Below, piece after piece: positions 62,029 to 64,000 of a stretch of 64,000 nucleotides of DNA. A model generated the notes under the pieces. That model saw only the letters and a list, made by a program, of their open reading frames with translations. It ran no database searches and had not been told where the DNA came from. Position 1 is the first letter of the stretch. Every line of letters begins with the position of its first letter. Source of the DNA: Cellulomonas sp. URHD0024 (GTDB lineage: Bacteria > Actinomycetota > Actinomycetes > Actinomycetales > Cellulomonadaceae); assembly GCF_000426185.1 (NCBI RefSeq), contig NZ_AUEW01000011.1:1-64000 (forward strand). The letters run 5' to 3'. Both the position numbers and the translations under genes were made by a program.

Positions 62029-62034
62029 TACCAT
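62029..62034 (+). promoter_or_regulatory. -10 element of sucCD
   Basis: TACCAT about 65 bases before the sucC start; the -35 region is weak. A perfect 12-base palindrome CTCGACGTCGAG (61999-62010) overlaps the -35 position and could be an operator. The rest of 61915-62098 shows no gene. Confidence 0.4.
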
Positions 62035-62098
62035 CGACGGGGGCGATTCGGGGCGTACCGAGGCCGTCGAGCGCCGGTGATGAGAGGACCCAGACCAG

Positions 62099-63274
62099 GT
62101 GGACCTGTTCGAGTACCAGGCACGTGACATCTTCGAGAAGCACGGCGTCCCCGTGCTGGGTGGCGTCGTCGCCACGACCGCCGAGGAGGCCCGCGCCGGC
62201 GCGGAGCAGCTTCTGGGCGGCCAGCCCGGTGTGGTCGTCGTCAAGGCGCAGGTCAAGGTGGGCGGCCGCGGCAAGGCAGGCGGCGTCAAGCTCGCGCGTT
62301 CCGCGGACGAGGCTGCCGAGCAGGCCGACGCGATCCTGGGCATGGACATCAAGGGGCACACGGTCCATCGCGTGATGATCGCCGCGGGCGCCAAGATCGC
62401 CACCGAGTTCTACTTCTCGCTCCTGCTGGACCGCGCGGAGCGCCGCTACCTCGCCATGTGCTCGGTCGAGGGCGGCATGGAGATCGAACAGCTCGCCGTC
62501 GAGCGTCCCGAGGCGCTGGCCCGCGTGGCCGTCGACCCCCGCACCGGCATCGACCAGGCGAAGGCCGACGAGATCGTCGCGACCGCCGGCTTCGACGCTG
62601 CGATCGCCCCGAAGGTCGCGGCCGTGCTGCAGACGCTGTGGACGGTCTACAAGTCCGAGGACGCCACGCTCGTCGAGGTGAACCCGCTGGTCCTCACGGA
62701 GGACGGCGACGTCGTGGCGCTCGACGGCAAGGTCACGCTCGACGAGAACGCCGGCTTCCGGCACCCCGACCACGAGGCGCTCGAGGACACCGGCGAGACG
62801 GACCCGCTCGAGACCCGCGCCAAGGCAGCCGACCTCAACTACGTCAAGCTCGACGGCGAGGTCGGGATCATCGGCAACGGTGCCGGGCTCGTCATGAGCA
62901 CCCTGGACGTCGTGGCGTACGCCGGTGAGCGGCACGGCGGGGTCAAGCCGGCCAACTTCCTCGACATAGGCGGCGGCGCGAACGCGCAGATCATGGCGGC
63001 CGGTCTGGACATCATCCTGACGGACCCGCAGGTCAAGTCGGTGTTCGTGAACGTCTTCGGCGGGATCACTGCGTGCGACGAGGTCGCCAAGGGCATCGTC
63101 GCCGCGCTCGAGATCCTCGGCGACGAGGCGTCCAAGCCGCTCGTCGTGCGCCTCGACGGCAACAACGTGATCGAGGGTCGTCGGATCCTCGCCGAGGCCG
63201 GCCACCCGCTGGTCACGCTCGCAGAGACCATGGACGGCGGCGCCGACAAGGCAGCCGAGTTCGCCAACGCCTGA
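62099..63274 (+). CDS. sucC: Succinyl-CoA synthetase beta subunit
   Basis: Beta subunit of the TCA-cycle enzyme that makes ATP or GTP from succinyl-CoA. The 391-residue protein begins [20 protein letters not shown] (ATP-grasp start), carries [52 protein letters not shown] and [19 protein letters not shown]. The length is normal. GTG 62099 has GAGAGGA about 10 bases upstream. sucD follows after 33 bases. Succinate-semialdehyde dehydrogenase (32196) also leads to succinate. Confidence 0.97.
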   Translation: MDLFEYQARDIFEKHGVPVLGGVVATTAEEARAGAEQLLGGQPGVVVVKAQVKVGGRGKAGGVKLARSADEAAEQADAILGMDIKGHTVHRVMIAAGAKIATEFYFSLLLDRAERRYLAMCSVEGGMEIEQLAVERPEALARVAVDPRTGIDQAKADEIVATAGFDAAIAPKVAAVLQTLWTVYKSEDATLVEVNPLVLTEDGDVVALDGKVTLDENAGFRHPDHEALEDTGETDPLETRAKAADLNYVKLDGEVGIIGNGAGLVMSTLDVVAYAGERHGGVKPANFLDIGGGANAQIMAAGLDIILTDPQVKSVFVNVFGGITACDEVAKGIVAALEILGDEASKPLVVRLDGNNVIEGRRILAEAGHPLVTLAETMDGGADKAAEFANA

Positions 63275-63307
63275 CGCGCCTGAACTAGAGAGAAGCTGAC
63301 ACACACC

Positions 63308-64000
63308 ATGGCGATCTTCCTGACCGAGGCATCCAAGGTCATCGTCCAGGGCATGACGGGTGCCGAGGGCCAGAAGCACACCACCCGCATGCTCGCGTCC
63401 GGCACGTCCGTCGTCGGCGGCGTCAACCCGCGCAAGGCCGGCACGTCCGTCACCTTGGGTGACGTGGAGGTGCCCGTCTTCGGCACCGTCGCGGAGGCCG
63501 TCGCGACGACCGGCGCCGACGTCTCCGTGATCTTCGTGCCGCCCGCTCACACCAAGGCCGCGGTCGTCGAGGCGATCGAGGCCGGCGTGCCGCTCGTCGT
63601 CATCATCACCGAGGGCGTCCCTGTCGCCGACACCGCCGAGTTCTTCGCGCTGGCCCAGGAGAACGGCGTGCGACTCATCGGCCCCAACTGCCCGGGTCTG
63701 ATCAGCCCCGGAAAGTCGAACGTCGGCATCATCCCCGCGGACATCACGGGGCCCGGCCGCGTCGGCCTGGTCTCCAAGTCCGGCACGCTCACCTACCAGA
63801 TGATGTACGAGCTGCGGGACTTCGGGTTCTCGACCGCCATCGGCATCGGCGGCGACCCGATCATCGGCACCACGCACATCGACGCGCTCGCCGCGTTCGA
63901 GGCGGACCCCGAGACCGAGGTCATCGTGATGATCGGTGAGATCGGTGGCGACGCCGAGGAGCGGGCCGCCGCCTACATCAAGGAGCACGTGACCAAGCCG
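63308..64000 (+). CDS. sucD: Succinyl-CoA synthetase alpha subunit, truncated by window end
   Basis: The first 231 residues of the alpha subunit (about 290-300 in full). It begins [21 protein letters not shown], with the CoA-binding Rossmann fold ([30 protein letters not shown]), [35 protein letters not shown] and [17 protein letters not shown]. The phosphohistidine lies beyond the window edge. ATG 63308 is 33 bases after sucC, with a purine-rich AGAGAGAAG upstream. The frame has no stop before base 64000. Confidence 0.96.
   Translation, partial: MAIFLTEASKVIVQGMTGAEGQKHTTRMLASGTSVVGGVNPRKAGTSVTLGDVEVPVFGTVAEAVATTGADVSVIFVPPAHTKAAVVEAIEAGVPLVVIITEGVPVADTAEFFALAQENGVRLIGPNCPGLISPGKSNVGIIPADITGPGRVGLVSKSGTLTYQMMYELRDFGFSTAIGIGGDPIIGTTHIDALAAFEADPETEVIVMIGEIGGDAEERAAAYIKEHVTKP

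Overview
The window is high-GC DNA from an actinobacterium, most likely a member of the Micrococcales close to Cellulomonas. This is inferred from strong G/C preference at third codon positions, WhiB-family and BldM-like regulators, a GuaB/GuaB3 pair, an F420-type LLM oxidoreductase, a secreted multi-domain glycoside hydrolase and a phosphoketolase pathway. No rRNA, tRNA, CRISPR array, insertion sequence or prophage gene was seen. Nearly all the sequence is chromosomal core or lineage-typical DNA.

Layout. 1-1927: the tail of a PKD-domain protein and a divergent LysE/ArgO exporter with its LysR regulator. 2146-18610: a housekeeping block of rplM, rpsI, glmM and def, then a DedA protein and a lipoprotein, coaA facing away from glmS-acpS, and a tightly coupled operon of NAD(P)HX repair enzyme, P-loop kinase, alr, tsaE, tsaB, rimI and sulfurtransferase, with tsaD after a minus-strand nitroreductase. 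It serves cell-wall precursors (GlmM, GlmS, Alr), protein N-terminus processing and the t6A tRNA modification (TsaB, TsaD, TsaE). 18619-21854: PadR with a membrane partner, a GCS2-type ligase and a methyltransferase. 21895-27247: groES under two CIRCE elements, a WhiB3/WhiD-like protein, a MerR-type regulator, a BldM-like regulator, guaB and a methyltransferase. This order resembles the whiD-bldM-guaB and whiB3-sigD-guaB2-guaB3 loci of Streptomyces and Mycobacterium.

27576-32114: four very small membrane proteins, a fusion of an XRE-type DNA-binding domain to a MurA-like enolpyruvyl transferase, a DEDD exonuclease and GuaB3. 32196-39749: a succinate-semialdehyde dehydrogenase facing the xfp-pta-ackA unit, which turns sugar phosphates into acetyl-phosphate, acetate and ATP. 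39997-48328: SURF1, a structured inverted-repeat element, ArfB, a heterodimeric ABC exporter with one degenerate nucleotide site, guaA, a DUF3817 protein and a glycosyltransferase. 48479-53386: a PspC/LiaF-like envelope-stress locus with histidine kinase and response regulator. 53537-57928: a large secreted GH3 enzyme and two membrane proteins. 57990-64000: PcrA/UvrD helicase, a small HTH plus Clp-N pair with dual operators, and sucCD (sucD runs off the end).

Two themes recur. Many genes, over a dozen, have a TANNNT hexamer only 5-9 bases before the start codon and no ribosome binding site, so they are probably leaderless. Many operon joints are 4-base ATGA or GTGA overlaps. The least explained items are the XRE-MurA fusion with a palindrome inside its promoter, the small-membrane-protein cluster, the 100-base structured element at 40985-41084 and the HTH/Clp-N module.
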